A stretch of 64,000 nucleotides of DNA. Origin: Vulcanisaeta sp. JCM 16159. GTDB lineage: Archaea > Thermoproteota > Thermoprotei > Thermoproteales > Thermocladiaceae. Where the stretch lies: the NCBI RefSeq assembly GCF_001316265.1, contig NZ_BBDN01000001.1, positions 186,001 to 250,000 of the forward strand, written 5' to 3'. Below the pieces are notes generated by a model. That model had not been told where the DNA came from and did not search any database. It saw only the letters and a list, made by a program, of their open reading frames with translations. The position numbers and the translations under genes are program-made. This document shows, one piece after another, positions 49,315 through 60,704 of the stretch. Position 1 is the first letter of the stretch. Each line of letters begins with the position of its first letter.

Positions 49315-49956
49315 CTAAGGGAGAATGCTGGGTATTAAGCTCGGTATTAACAATGCGATAGATATTATGAACATTAAGGCCCAAACCCTAACGTCACCCC
49401 TAAACACCCTAAATCCATCAAGCACTATACCAGGCAGGGCCAGCGGTAACAAGTTGAAAAAGCCCAGCCATGCATTGATCGCGTATACGAGGCCAGCATA
49501 GTAGGAGAATGGGCCAGGTAGTAATAACGATAGGGGTAGGAAGACCACGGCAAACACAATGTTCGTAGCAGGACCCGCAAGCGCTATCCTTAACTCATCA
49601 TTTCTCGTGGGGTAACCCCAAACCTTTGGGCCTATTACTGTGGCACCGGGTGTGGCTATTATGAAATGGAAAAAGGACGTTGCCAGGGCAAGTAAAAGCC
49701 CAATCCACCAGGCCTTGAAATACGCTATGTAACCCAACCTCCTCGCCACCTCCCTATGCATCAGCTCATGACCGAGGAAGCCAGTCAGTACTGCAATAAA
49801 TGTGGCCATTAAGCCGCCAACGCTAAGTAATGTACTGAAGAGGTTTGCGAAGGCTATTGTCATGATGATTAAGGCAATCACGATATCCCTAACCTCATGC
49901 CTATACGGCCTAAATGGCACTCCATAACCACCACCCCAATAATTAATGTTCATCAA
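49315..49956 (-). CDS. Site-2-protease-like M50 family membrane metallopeptidase
   Basis: The 213-residue protein has about six membrane helices. The zinc motif HExxH is in TGFLGHELMHREVARRLG and the second metal motif in NLLPLALPGIVLDGFRVFRG (N-x2-P-x5-DG type). GPATNIVFAVVF is the usual third helix. Family members cut membrane-embedded helices, often to release regulators. Intact, in line with the pyr genes upstream. Confidence 0.88.
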   Translation of the reverse strand: MMNINYWGGGYGVPFRPYRHEVRDIVIALIIMTIAFANLFSTLLSVGGLMATFIAVLTGFLGHELMHREVARRLGYIAYFKAWWIGLLLALATSFFHFIIATPGATVIGPKVWGYPTRNDELRIALAGPATNIVFAVVFLPLSLLLPGPFSYYAGLVYAINAWLGFFNLLPLALPGIVLDGFRVFRGDVRVWALMFIISIALLIPSLIPSILP

Positions 49957-49977
49957 GACGTGGTGATTAGATAATTA

Positions 49978-50939
49978 TTAAAGCCTTTCACTCAGACTCA
50001 TCAATACCTCTTTAAACAACCTATTAAACACGAAGGGGCCCTCGTACGCGAATGCCGTAACCACACCAACCATGTTCGCACCACTCCTCATTAAATCAAT
50101 TACTTGCCATCCATGGAAGACACCGCCAAGCCCAATGACCGGGTTCCCAAAGCCCCACCTCCTAACCTTGATGATCAACGACTTAACAATTGGTAGATCG
50201 GGTAGCCGCTTAATCCACCATAACCAACGGAAATCCCAGGCTCCTTAGTTGGCAGGGTATTGGCTATCGTCAACCCAAACCCACGCTTACCAGCCATGTT
50301 CATAACCCACCTGTAAAACTCAATATCAACCCCAAGGGGCAGTTTTACGAACAACGTACCTGGAAATGCCTCAACACCCCTAAGCAATTCACCTAGATAC
50401 TCCCTATCCGATATCCATGAGCCACGGTAAGTGGGACTACTAATATTTAACTCCACGGCGTCCACGCCGTAACCCCTTAATTTATTAAGCATGTACATAA
50501 ACTCGCCGATTGAGAACCCCGCCAGGCTAATAATTACGTAAGTACGAAGCCTGCGCAGTCTATTGAGAATACTCGGTAATCGGCTTACGAAGTCTACGAA
50601 GCCCCTTGATGGTAAACCCATGGCATTAACCATGGCCTTTAAACCAGGGTACTTAACGATGCGTGGTTTCGGATTGCCAAGACGCGGCTTAAGCGTAATT
50701 GAGCCAATGGTTATGAAGCCAATACCCGCTGATGTGATTCGTGACGCCAGAAATCCATCCTTATCAATCCCCGCGCCAAGTCCCAATGGATTCTTAAGAA
50801 GCTTGCCGTTAACTTCGATTGGCATCTCAATGCCACGGCTGTGGTAATTAACAATACCACTCCTAATGAGTGCATGTGAGGTCTTGTAGGTGAACTCAGG
50901 AGGTAGGTAATTAATTAGTTTGAGTACCTGGGTTAACAC
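49978..50939 (-). CDS. pyrD: Dihydroorotate dehydrogenase (frameshifted)
   Basis: The first frame (50939-50175) has GLGAGIDKDGFLASRI, IGSITLKPRLGNPKPR, MVNAMGLPSRGFVDFV and VELNISSPTY. The second (to 49978) continues LPIVKSL and has PVIGLGGVFHGWQVIDLMRSGA plus GVVTAFAYEGPF. One C missing from a TACCCG run near 50193 explains the break. The FMN enzyme oxidises dihydroorotate to orotate. The family usually runs 300-350 residues; here about 320. It overlaps the pyrE stop by 29 bp and is the fourth gene of the operon. Confidence 0.9.
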
Positions 50940-51539
50940 GCGTGCTCACCAGGTAATTGATTATTGAATTACGTAACTCATCACTGATTAACCCATTCTT
51001 GATGAGAATGTCGATCACCTCCGTAATCCGAAGTAGGGCAGCGGCGTTAACGCCCTCCCTCCTGATTGCATCAAGCCCGCCCTGTTCCCTATCAATGAAG
51101 GCTGCCGCCACAATCACATCGCCACCGTGGCTCCTAACAGCCTAATAGCCCTAATTATTGAGCCTCCCGTGGTCACTACGTCATCGATTACGGCAACCCT
51201 CATACCCTGCCTCAAATCACCCTCGACAAGCCTCGCCGTACCGTGTTCCTTAGCCTCCTTCCTAACGTATATCATGCCCTTACCGAGTTCGTAAGCAACC
51301 ATTGAGGCCCAGGGTATACCAGCCGTTTCTATACCCGCCACAGCATCAATGTTGAAGCCCGATAGTAAATCGGCCATAGACTTAACCAACTGCCTATAAA
51401 TGCTTGGATGGGTTATTGCAAGCCTTAAGTCAATATAGATTGGGCTCTCAATACCGCTGGTTAATTTGAACCGCCCAAACTTGATTGCGCCTATCCTGTA
51501 AAGACTTATTGCCAATTCATCGCTTGGCATTGCCATCAC
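50911..51539 (-). CDS. pyrE: Orotate phosphoribosyltransferase (frameshifted)
   Basis: The main frame (51539-51114) has [38 protein letters not shown] and the PRPP loop [19 protein letters not shown]. The frame breaks at GATVAM, where one C lost from GCCC near 51130 should give [20 protein letters not shown]. It then runs to 50911. It transfers phosphoribose from PRPP to orotate. Its start overlaps the pyrI stop by four bases (ATGA). Confidence 0.93.
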
Positions 51540-52015
51540 GTCAGTCCAAAGTACCTCTCAATGTCGTTGAGTTCATGTATTGTGCCGCAGTAATCACATA
51601 CAAGCTTTAGTGGTTCCCTAGACAGTACCCGGAACCTACTCCTTACGGGCTCCCTTTGTTGATTCGTTATGCACCTCGGGTTCTTACACTTGAGTAATCC
51701 CTCAATAACGTCTGGTATCGCCACCTTGAACTTGCTAACTACCTCGTAATCCCTGATTATATTCACCGTGGCCGTTGGCGCTACGAGAGCCACTAGATTA
51801 AGCTCATCCTTAGTTAATTCCCTGCCCTCGATCTTAACGATGTCCTTAGTGCCAAGTTTCCTACTCTCCACATTCATGACCAACGCCACCCTAAACCCCT
51901 CACGACCGCTTATGCCCAGTAACCGAAGCACCAAAAGTGCCCTACCGGTTGGTATGTGGTCAATCACCACACCATCCCTAATCTTACTAATTATCAACTC
52001 CCTCTTACTGCTCAT
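51536..52015 (-). CDS. pyrI: Aspartate carbamoyltransferase regulatory subunit
   Basis: The 159-residue protein has the nucleotide-binding N-terminal domain ([30 protein letters not shown]) and the C-terminal zinc domain with C-x4-C and C-x2-C ([23 protein letters not shown]). It binds PyrB catalytic trimers and mediates allosteric control. It overlaps pyrB by four bases. Intact. Confidence 0.96.
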   Translation of the reverse strand: MSSKRELIISKIRDGVVIDHIPTGRALLVLRLLGISGREGFRVALVMNVESRKLGTKDIVKIEGRELTKDELNLVALVAPTATVNIIRDYEVVSKFKVAIPDVIEGLLKCKNPRCITNQQREPVRSRFRVLSREPLKLVCDYCGTIHELNDIERYFGLT

Positions 52016-52938
52016 GATTTATCACCAGCAAGCACGAGCTTCAACAATGCCATGCGCAGGGGAACACCTAGGCTGGCTTGTTTGAAGTACCTGGCCTGCG
52101 GCATGTTGTCGACGGCGAAGTCAATCTCATCAACCCTGGGCAGTGGATGAAGGATTACTAGGCTTGGTTTACCCCTCTCGATTAACTTGGGCGTTACCTT
52201 GTAGGCGCCTTTAACCTTCTCGTACTCCATTGGGTCAGGGAACCTCTCCCTCTGTATCCTGACGACGTAAAGCACGTCTAAGTCATTAATCACGCCGTAT
52301 GGGTCGTCGGTCCAGTCATACTTCATGTTCCTCGAATTCATGAACTCAACAAGCTCCTGCCTGGGCCTGAGTAGCTCCGGAGATATTAAATGAAGCTTAA
52401 CCCTGTAGTAGGACAGGGCCTGAATAAGCGAGTTAACGACCCTCGCATACCTAAGGTCACCGAGTATCCCAATGGATAGGTCATCAATTACCTTAAACTC
52501 CCGCCAAATCGTGTACAAATCAAGCATGGCCTGGGTTGGGTGATTCTGCGAACCATCACCAGCATTAATCACAGGTGACTCGGCGATCTCGGCTGCGAAC
52601 TTAGCAGCACCCTCAAGGCTATGCCTAATGACTATGGCATTTGCATATGCATCAAGCATTCTAATCGTGTCAGCAAGGTTCTCGCCCTTAGTCATCGACG
52701 TGGCCTCGGTACCGCTGAAACCGATTACCCTACCACCAAGCCTGAGCATAGCCGTCTCGAAGCTAAGCCTAGTCCTGGTGCTCGGTTCGAAGAAGGCCAG
52801 GGCGAGAACCTTATCACCGAGAAGGTCAAGCCGTGACTTGGCGTATTTCTCCATGTTAAGAGCCTCAGAAAACAATACCTCAAAATCCTCCCTACCGAAG
52901 TCCAGCACGCCTATGACATCCCGATTAAACCAAGTCAT
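52012..52938 (-). CDS. pyrB: Aspartate carbamoyltransferase catalytic subunit
   Basis: The 308-residue protein has the carbamoyl-phosphate loop [16 protein letters not shown] near residue 50, [20 protein letters not shown], the [19 protein letters not shown] block and [14 protein letters not shown] near the end. It makes carbamoyl aspartate, the committed step of pyrimidine synthesis. It is first in the pyrB-pyrI-pyrE-pyrD operon. Confidence 0.97.
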   Translation of the reverse strand: MTWFNRDVIGVLDFGREDFEVLFSEALNMEKYAKSRLDLLGDKVLALAFFEPSTRTRLSFETAMLRLGGRVIGFSGTEATSMTKGENLADTIRMLDAYANAIVIRHSLEGAAKFAAEIAESPVINAGDGSQNHPTQAMLDLYTIWREFKVIDDLSIGILGDLRYARVVNSLIQALSYYRVKLHLISPELLRPRQELVEFMNSRNMKYDWTDDPYGVINDLDVLYVVRIQRERFPDPMEYEKVKGAYKVTPKLIERGKPSLVILHPLPRVDEIDFAVDNMPQARYFKQASLGVPLRMALLKLVLAGDKS

Positions 52939-52954
52939 GCCTAGACTTTATATT

Positions 52955-52990
52955 TTAATTTAAATTAAACTTTCGTTATTTATAAAGTTA
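52955..52990 (-). promoter_or_regulatory. Promoter region of the pyr operon
   Basis: Two candidate TATA elements lie upstream of the pyrB ATG at 52938. TTTAATTTAAATTA is centred about 24 bases away and would give a leaderless mRNA. CTTTATAAAT is centred about 45 bases away and would give a short leader. I cannot choose between them. Confidence 0.45.
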
Positions 52991-53048
52991 ATAATATATT
53001 ATGCATCTCATGTGTTTATGTACTATAAGAAATAGAAATCAATTATGA

Positions 53049-53309
53049 TTATTTATTCATGGAATAAAATAATACCAAGAATAAACAATTCCTACCTTTT
53101 CTATCTGACCCCTCTGCAGGCGCTTGGGCGAACCATCGCATACTCTTAATTACTCTCCATCTTCCTTTATCATCCTCAATTTGATATAGAACTTCACAAA
53201 GTTTTGGGCACGACTTTAATCCAAGGCACCCCAGGCATACACCTCCTACCCGGTCTACAATCACCGTAGTAAACCTCAACCACCCCGGCACACCCACCTC
53301 CTCATCCAT
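53049..53309 (-). CDS. Hypothetical protein with Cys-rich motif
   Basis: The 86-residue frame contains RVGGVCLGCLGLKSCPKLCE, four Cys in a possible metal site, followed by VLYQIEDDKGRWRVIKSMRW. The composition is plausible for a small zinc protein but no family is recognised. Isolated, AT-rich at its 3' end. Confidence 0.35.
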   Translation of the reverse strand: MDEEVGVPGWLRFTTVIVDRVGGVCLGCLGLKSCPKLCEVLYQIEDDKGRWRVIKSMRWFAQAPAEGSDRKGRNCLFLVLFYSMNK

Positions 53310-53504
53310 CTCCCTATCTCTTTTTGTTTTAATTCCCTGTCCTGGAGGATAGGGTCTTCCTTATCACCCGATTTACTTAACCCCATGGGCAAGTCCCGCA
53401 GGCCTTAGGAACCATGATGCGTCGTTCTCTACCCATGCACCCTTAATCATTAAGTATCGCGCTAAACCAACACACGTTGGTAAAGGGCATTAAAGAGGAA
53501 TTTT

Positions 53505-53574
53505 CAACCCCGCTCGGCTCACATTCTCTGAACACCCGATGTATAAAAAAAGTCCTGTGAATCAAGTAAAACCG
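53505..53574 (+). promoter_or_regulatory. Shared promoter/leader, copy 3
   Basis: CAACCCCGCTCGGCTCAC is identical to the upstream part of copy 2. It is followed by a diverged TATA region (GATGTATAAAAAAAG), then CCTGTGAATCAAGTAAAACC and the ATG at 53575. It is recognisably the same block as at 25741 and 27611, about 26 kb away. Confidence 0.55.
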
Positions 53575-54794
53575 ATGGTTATGGGCTTAAGAGTGAAGTG
53601 GCTAGTAGTGGCTGTGGTAATCGCATCATAGCTTCTCTATTTGTCAGTAGGTTCATCATGAGACCCGTTATGAACCATGTTACTAAGCCCCCCACACTGG
53701 TACCGCAATCGATTATTTATGGTAGTGTTGCTTGTAATAATTCCTACAATGTCCTCGTACCTGGCAATACGACAATAGTCCTCGTTTATCACGTTCATGG
53801 TAATTTCACCATTAATGACGTATCACTAGCCATAGACTTCCCACTGAGCATCATTAATAAGACGCTGTCGGCGGCGTTTAGATTGTCAAATCTGGAGAAC
53901 GCCATGTGGCTTGGCATTTACATAAATGGCAGGTTAACGGCCATTGATAATCAATCCGAACCAATCATTGCATTAATTAACGCAACTAACCAACCATACC
54001 CATACGTCTACTACAATGCGACAACAAAGACCTATGAAAATGTGCCAGGTAAGTTAACGACATTTTGGCAGTTCGTCAAGGCCGAGAACATACCAGCAAT
54101 ATACACGGACTTCAACGTAGAGTTTTCAGCTGTCCACGTCAAGCCAGGTGATACAATCGTGATAGTTCTATACTCAGCAGTCCCCTACGCACTACCGGTC
54201 TGCAGTATCGCTAGCGAGACCGGGGAGGTTCAGTTAATGGTCAAGAATAACTTAATTGGCTTCTCACCACCAAGCCCAAATGCTGTGCCAACAGCCCAGC
54301 AGTTGATCGAGACTAGTAGGTACATAACTGAGGTACCCACAATATACCTAGTGAGCAAGCCGCCAATTGCCGGAAACCCGGAAATAATAAGCATAGGCAA
54401 TATAAAGCCATACATGAACAACACAGCACCAGTATATATAATGGCATACTCCTGGTTCAGCGGGTGATGGATATGATGGTGAGTTTCCTCAGTCTCCGCA
54501 GGATTATACGTACCAAACAAGGGAGGATGGGTTGGGAGTATTTCTGTTCCATCTCAGCAGACGAATCGTTGGTACAGGTCTAATGTTATTTGGGCCGGTG
54601 CCAATGGTGGTTCTGGCACGTTTTATTACTGCTCTATTTTACCACTTTATCAGAGTCCGTTGGCCCAGAACACTGCCGAGAGCTCTAATGTGAGGTATAC
54701 GCAGATATACACAGTGCCGATATGCCCATACCCACCCTCATTGCCATGGACTTGCATAAGCTATGAGGAGGTATACCAGGGCTTTCAGACGTAG
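53575..54794 (+). CDS. Membrane-anchored surface protein E (frameshifted)
   Basis: The start MVMGLRVKWLVVAVVIAS matches the signal anchors of the genes at 25810 and 27680. A one-base loss near 53626 joins it to IASLFVSRFIMRPVMNHVTK. The frame runs to 54467 and then shifts (GDGYDGEFPQSPQDYTYQTR) and shifts again (VGSISVPSQQTNRWYRSNVI), ending at 54794. It gives about 405 residues. It has many sequons, and its C-terminal part SVPSQQTN...YYCSILPLYQ resembles the end of the gene at 27680. Surface protein, function unknown. Confidence 0.55.
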
Positions 54795-54935
54795 TTTGGT
54801 TACGTGGTTAAGAATCCTCAATTTAAAAACCAATACCTCCCTCTCCTTTCCCTTCATTTCCACCCTCACTTTTACTATATATTATGTTGACAGTTAATTT
54901 AATAGAGAGTTTCTTCGAAAGTTGTTGGAGTACCG

Positions 54936-57214
54936 TTATGGACCTAGTACTTTAATGGTGAATTTACCGCCGTGCACAACCTTAATAGTGTTGCTTGATA
55001 ATACTTCATACCTACAGCTGCTGCATTGAATCTCCCTGGGCGTAATTGGTGAGTCAATTAATAATTCGTACTGCCCATCCCCAGCGGACTTACCTGGGCC
55101 TTCGTAATTAATCATGAGTTCCTTACCCCTCATCGATATGCTCACGTTCTTAATTAGCCCATGTATTGTTAATATATTGCTGGCCGTAACTCCACGCCTC
55201 AGTAAATCCACAGGCATGCCCCTGAGCATTGTTGGTACTTCGAATAAGTCATTTATTATTAAATCCCTAATAAGCATTATGAAGTCCGCCGCAGCCCAGC
55301 CATGCGGTGCATCACCCTGCCACCCCCCTCAGTTATTATTGATATTCCCTCAGCCCAGCCATAGGTCGGTGACGCATGATTAACAATCCACGTTAAGTAC
55401 CTGCCCACACGCTCCCTATCGCCAAGTATAGCCCAAGAGTGTGCCAAGTTCATCGTTAGGTAACTACCGTAGGTACCCCACTGGTGGGTGTTCATTATTC
55501 CACCGTTTAGTCCATACAACTCCTCAGTGACCTCGAGCGTTCTCTTGACCAATGGATTATCGAGTGGTAACGCCATTGTAGGCCACACAACCGCAATGAC
55601 CCTAGTCATTGCCGAATCAGCGACCCTCTCCGGCGCAGGCACCATGTATTCAACGCCGAGTCTCGCCCTAACAACATTTATCGAGTTAACCAGGGCATCC
55701 ACGAACTCCCTATGCAACTTCTCAACCCACTCATAATCCTCATGACCCATATCCCTAAGCACCCTGCCCAGTTCCCTTAACCCAGCTATGGCCCACATAT
55801 CGTCCCAGTAATGGTGGTCCATGGGCCCGTATCCTCGGCAGACCAGGACGGTGGTAATAAACCCCTTATTGACTCATCGCCAGTCACCTCCCTATTCGTC
55901 TCCAACCACTCAACACCACGCCTAATCATTGGGTACCACCTCCTCAACGCATCATAATCCCTCGTTAACTGCACATACTTACTCACAGCCCATAAGACCT
56001 GCCCATTGGCGTCATATTCCCTCACCTCGAAATCCACGGCCTTGAAATAACCGCTTGTGTCAACCCTCCTTAACAGTTCCTCAACAACGGCCCTGCCCAT
56101 GTCCGTTAGGTTAGACATTGTGAGGGCCGTGGCCATGTATGAGCCATCCCTTATCCAGAATAGGTGATATATCAATGGGCCCGGCGTTATTTTACCCCCA
56201 TCCCAAAGCATTACCAAGTTTGCGATCGATTGATGGAGAATATCACCAATGACACTACCGTTTATTAGTACCGAGAACGACCTCTCACTTATTGAGTCCC
56301 AATTACGTAATTCCGCAACCACATCATCATCACTGACCGCCTTGACTAAGGCCCTATTATGCGGGGTATTCCTGAGGGGATCCATCGGTGCCTTAACCCT
56401 GAGCCTCCACTCATTACCCACATTAATAACGGCATTAAAGCCAAGGGCTGCGTGAGCCCAGCCCAATTCATCATTAACGTAAAGCTCGCCGTTAAGCCTA
56501 CCAAGGGCCGCATCCTCACTCGCATCCTTATTTGCATCGTATGAACCAAATTGCGCCGGTTCCCTATCTGTAGTTAAGGCTAATTCGCCATTAATTGTTA
56601 CGAACCACCCATCACCCTCAATACCAGCATTCTTCACCTCGACCATGTGATCGACGTTGTACGGCCTAGTCACTAAATAAATAATGTAATTGCCCGGTAA
56701 ACCAGTTATTCCAAGGTCAATAATTAACACATCAACCCAGACCTACTAGCTACCGTTGACCTCGTAACAACCCTCATAAGGCCAAGGTCCCATTCATTAA
56801 TTATTATTGGATAACCAGGTCTCTCGAGGTATTGCCTAAACGAACCATGCAAACCCGGCATGTAAAGCCTTGATTCGTCGTAGATCCACACCTCGAATGC
56901 GACGTTTTTACGGGCCATAAAGAGCATTGCCGGGTCTATCACGGCCTCATTAACACCCTGAACACTACCAACATGCCCCAATCCTTAAAGTGAATATTCC
57001 TAAACGGCATTAACTGGGCAGGTTCAAAGCCCCTGCCGGCAGGCTCTAATTGCTGTCTCAACCACCTTGGCCAAGCCCAATTAGGTCTCCTGTAGTATAG
57101 GCCCATTATGAACATGGAACTGCCGAAACCGTTTAAGGCGGACTTTATGAACTCATCAACATCCCTACCCCACATTTTGGCTGCATGTTCAAACCGTTTA
57201 CTAACGTGGCTCAT
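54936..57214 (-). CDS. GH15-like glucoamylase / six-hairpin glycosidase (four frameshifts)
   Basis: Five frames in order form about 760 residues. They cover an N-terminal beta domain (NVAFEVWIYDESRLYMPGL, LPGNYIIYLVTRPYNVDHMV) and a C-terminal (alpha/alpha)6 domain. The latter has YHLFWIRDGSYMATALTMSN, FKAVDFEVREYDANGQVLWA, MDHHYWDDMWAIAGL, NTHQWGTYGSYLTMNLAHSW and GWAAADFIMLIRDL. These fit archaeal GH15-type glucoamylases. Each break fits one G or C missing from a run of four to seven (near 55325, 55800, 56728 and 56970). No signal peptide is seen, so it is probably intracellular. Confidence 0.75.
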
Positions 57215-57380
57215 TCTGCTTCTTGAAACATTAATTTAGGGCATTTTAATAAATTCCCCAATTAGAACCTTGCATATTGTGAATCAATACGATTTTACTC
57301 TGCATAATAATTAAACTGGTTATACCCAACCTATTGGAAAAATTTATTTTACTAAATAATTCAGTGCTCACTGTAGAGTC

Positions 57381-58484
57381 ATGGTGAGGGTTTACCTTCA
57401 TGAAGTTACGAAGATATTTGGAAAGAACGTAGTTGCACTAAATAAGGTGGAGCTTGAGGTAAGGTCTGGAGAGTTCATGGTTGTAATGGGGCCGTCAGGT
57501 CATGGAAAGACAACGTTACTCAGAATCGTGGCAGGCCTTGAGGAACCAACTGAGGGCGAGGTATGGATAGGTGATACACTCGTTGCGTCACCGAGAAAGG
57601 GCATATTCATACCGCCAAGGGATAGGAACGTGGGTATGGTATTCCAAAACTGGGCCCTTTATCCGCACATGAAGGTCTTCGACAACATAGCCTTCCCATT
57701 AAGGATTAAGAGACTCCCAAGGAATGAGATCGAGAAAAGGGTTAAGGAAATAGCTGAGGTCCTTGGTATAGCCGAAACACTAGATAGATACCCGAGGCAG
57801 CTATCAGGTGGTCAGCAGCAGAGGGTGGCAATCGCGAGGGCGTTGGTTAAGGAGCCCCAGGTGCTCCTCATGGATGAGCCATTCAGTAACCTTGACGCCA
57901 GGATCAGGGTCATGGCAAGGGCATTCGTTAAGGATATCCAGAGGAAACTTGGGATAACCACAATACTCGTGACCCACGACCCAGCCGATGCATTAACCCT
58001 GGCAGATAGGATCGCAGTACTTAGGAGAGGCTCCATTCAACAGATCGGTCTTCCCAACGAGATTTATGATAAACCAGTAAATGTGTTCGTGGCAAACTTC
58101 ATAGGTGATATAAACCTATTTAATGGTTTAATCATCGGTAAAGACAACGAGGTCTATTTCGATGGTGGTGATGTGAAGGTTCAACTACCACGTAGTATAA
58201 ACGTGCGAGGTAACGAAGACGTGATTCTCGGTATAAGGCCCGAGGATGTGATCCTGTCTAAGGAAGTCATTAATAATAATGACCTAATCTATGTTGGTAA
58301 GGGCATTGTTGAAATATCGGAATTCGCTGGCGGTAAATTCAACGTGATGGTTAAGCTACAAAGTACTGAGGTTAAGGTTGTCTCATCAACCAGCTTTGGA
58401 CTTGGGGAACCCGTACACATGTACTTCAATATACATAAGATAAAGATATTCGATAAGCAAACGGAGAAGTTACTATACGGATAG
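57381..58484 (+). CDS. Sugar ABC transporter ATP-binding protein (MalK/GlcV-like)
   Basis: The 367-residue protein has Walker A GPSGHGKTTLL near residue 39, the Q-loop in GMVFQNWALYPHMKV, the signature RQLSGGQQQRVAIARAL near 142, Walker B QVLLMDEPFSNLD and the switch LVTHDPADAL. A C-terminal TOBE-type domain (DVILGIRPEDVIL) marks the carbohydrate-uptake CUT1 subfamily. No permease or binding protein lies nearby, so it may serve transporters encoded elsewhere. Its divergent neighbour is the glucoamylase, which suggests sugar use. Confidence 0.93.
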   Translation: MVRVYLHEVTKIFGKNVVALNKVELEVRSGEFMVVMGPSGHGKTTLLRIVAGLEEPTEGEVWIGDTLVASPRKGIFIPPRDRNVGMVFQNWALYPHMKVFDNIAFPLRIKRLPRNEIEKRVKEIAEVLGIAETLDRYPRQLSGGQQQRVAIARALVKEPQVLLMDEPFSNLDARIRVMARAFVKDIQRKLGITTILVTHDPADALTLADRIAVLRRGSIQQIGLPNEIYDKPVNVFVANFIGDINLFNGLIIGKDNEVYFDGGDVKVQLPRSINVRGNEDVILGIRPEDVILSKEVINNNDLIYVGKGIVEISEFAGGKFNVMVKLQSTEVKVVSSTSFGLGEPVHMYFNIHKIKIFDKQTEKLLYG

Positions 58485-58533
58485 AGACCTTGTTAAAATT
58501 TTAATACTTTAGTGAACCAACGTATTGACCTAG

Positions 58534-59849
58534 ATGGCGTATAAGGTCAAGGACGTATCTCTTGCCGAGAAGGGACGCTTACTCATTGATTGGGCCGAGA
58601 GGCACATGCCGGTTTTAATGAAGATTAGGGAGAGATTCATTAAGGATAAACCGCTTGAGGGCGTTAAAATATCGGCTAGCCTACACGTGACTAAGGAAAC
58701 CGCAGTTTTGGTCCGGACACTAGTCGCTGGCGGGGCCACAGTAACCCTAGTGCCCTCAAACCCACTATCCACGCAGGATGAGGTCGCAGCCGCACTTGCT
58801 GAGGAGGGCGTACACGTGTATGCATGGAAGGGCATGAATGAGAGGGAGTACTACAACGCGATTGGTTTTGCCATTTCTCAGGAACCGGTCGTTACTATGG
58901 ACGACGGTGCCGACCTAACCGTAACACTGCATAAGCTTGCCCTTGGCGTTAAGAGCAGTGAGACGAACTACGCATTGGAGACAGCTGGTGACAGGGACTT
59001 CGCTAAATTAATAAGCGGTGTTTACGGCGGTACTGAGGAGACAACCACAGGCGTCATTAGGCTGAGGGCAATGGCGAAGGAGGGAACGCTCAGGTACCCA
59101 ATAATCGCCGTTAACGACTCATACACCAAGTACCTATTTGATAATAGGTATGGAACTGGACAATCAACTTGGGACGGGATACTTAGGGCCACGAATATAC
59201 TAGTCGCGGGAAAGATAGTCGTTGTCGCAGGTTACGGTTGGGTTGGCCGTGGAATAGCCATGAGGCTAAGGGCCTTGGTGCACGTAGGGTAATCGTCACC
59301 GAGGTAAACCCTGTAAGGGCGCTTGAAGCCGTCTTTGATGGATTCGAGGTAATGCCCATGAGCGAGGCTGCGGAGGTCGGTGACATATTCATAACGGCCA
59401 CCGGCGACATAAACGCAATAACCCTGGATCACATACTCAAGATGAGGGATGGGGCTGTCCTGGCCAATGCAGGTCACTTCAACGTAGAGATTGACGTGGC
59501 GGGCCTCGAGAGGGTTGCGGCTGAGAAGAGGAGGATTAGGGACTACGTGGTTGAGTATAGGTTACCAAACGGTAAGAGGGTCTACCTGCTTGCCGAGGGT
59601 AGGCTCGTTAACCTAGTGGCTGCTGAGGGCCATCCGAGCGAGGTCATGGACATGTCCTTCAGCAACCAAGCGCTCGCCGTCGAGTACATAGTAAGGAATA
59701 GGGGTAAGTTACAACTCGGTGTTCATAAGCTACCTGATGAACTCGACATGGAGGTTGCAAGGCTTAAGCTTGAGACCATGGGCATAAGGATTGACCAACT
59801 GACCGAAGAACAGAGACGTTACATAACCAGTTGGGGTCTTGGCACTTAA
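58534..59849 (+). CDS. ahcY: Adenosylhomocysteinase (frameshifted)
   Basis: The first frame has [67 protein letters not shown] and [19 protein letters not shown]. It ends in the NAD loop [15 protein letters not shown]. One G missing from ATGAGGGCT at about 59262 breaks it. The second frame resumes [20 protein letters not shown] and runs to [20 protein letters not shown]. The enzyme splits S-adenosylhomocysteine to keep methylation going. The whole length is about 438 residues, normal for the family. Confidence 0.95.
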
Positions 59850-59909
59850 TCATTATCGCTACCAAGGAAAATCTTTTAGAGCAGTAAATTCTGTAGTATA
59901 ATTAAAACT

Positions 59910-60704
59910 ATGGTAATACCATTAATGCTCATCTGGATAATAACGCTATATAGTAATGGTACATCAGTTGTGAACTTAAACACAACCTTAGCCGGCGAGT
60001 TCGTGACGCTGCAATTACCCGTTCAGCCTCAATCATACGTTATGGTCCTTGTCAATGGCTCGACAACGGCATACATGATAAACGGTACATCAATAATAAT
60101 ACCTGTACTAGGAACCGCCAATGTGTCGGTAAAATATGTACCAAAGGTATTCATAAAGAACAACTTCGTTGGGATAAACGTTAGTAACTCCACAGTAGAG
60201 ATTATTGTCCCAAGCAATATACTCATTGCAAACATGACACTATCAATAATCAACATGAACATGACAAATAACGAGTTAGTAATAACTGCTAGGGGACCTG
60301 GTGAGTTTCTATACACCATAATGCCGACACCAATATCGACACCGCCGAAGCACGCGCCAATAATAACAACACATTCGTATAATTACGGAATCATCATAGC
60401 GATCATCATAGCAATTATAGCGATTTCATCCATATTCTATGTGCTAATGAGAAAACGTGAAGGGGAGAGGGGGGAGGCCATATCCACGACTGCCTTGAAT
60501 CTTAACGAATACGAAAAGGCCATACTGAATTATTTGAGGTCCAGGGGTGGTTCTGCCTTTGAGGTCGATATCTCCAAGGATCTTGGCATACCGAGGACGA
60601 CCGTGTGGAGGAGCGTCAGGAGGCTTGAGAGCATAGGTCTTGTTAGGATTACTAAGGTTGAGGGTAAGAACATGGTTATGTTAATCAAGGATTCACAATA
60701 CTAA
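59910..60704 (+). CDS. Membrane protein with extracellular domain and cytoplasmic winged helix
   Basis: The 264-residue product has an N-terminal signal, a sequon-rich extracellular beta region (NGTSVV, NLNTT, NVSNS, NMTLS) and a membrane helix (IIIAIIIAIIAISSIFYVLM). The cytoplasmic C-terminus is a winged helix (LNEYEKAILNYLRSRGGSAF, ISKDLGIPRTTVWRSVRRLE). This is a known archaeal layout for one-component membrane regulators. It could sense something outside the cell and act directly on DNA. Its 3' end overlaps the convergent gene. Confidence 0.8.
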   Translation: MVIPLMLIWIITLYSNGTSVVNLNTTLAGEFVTLQLPVQPQSYVMVLVNGSTTAYMINGTSIIIPVLGTANVSVKYVPKVFIKNNFVGINVSNSTVEIIVPSNILIANMTLSIINMNMTNNELVITARGPGEFLYTIMPTPISTPPKHAPIITTHSYNYGIIIAIIIAIIAISSIFYVLMRKREGERGEAISTTALNLNEYEKAILNYLRSRGGSAFEVDISKDLGIPRTTVWRSVRRLESIGLVRITKVEGKNMVMLIKDSQY

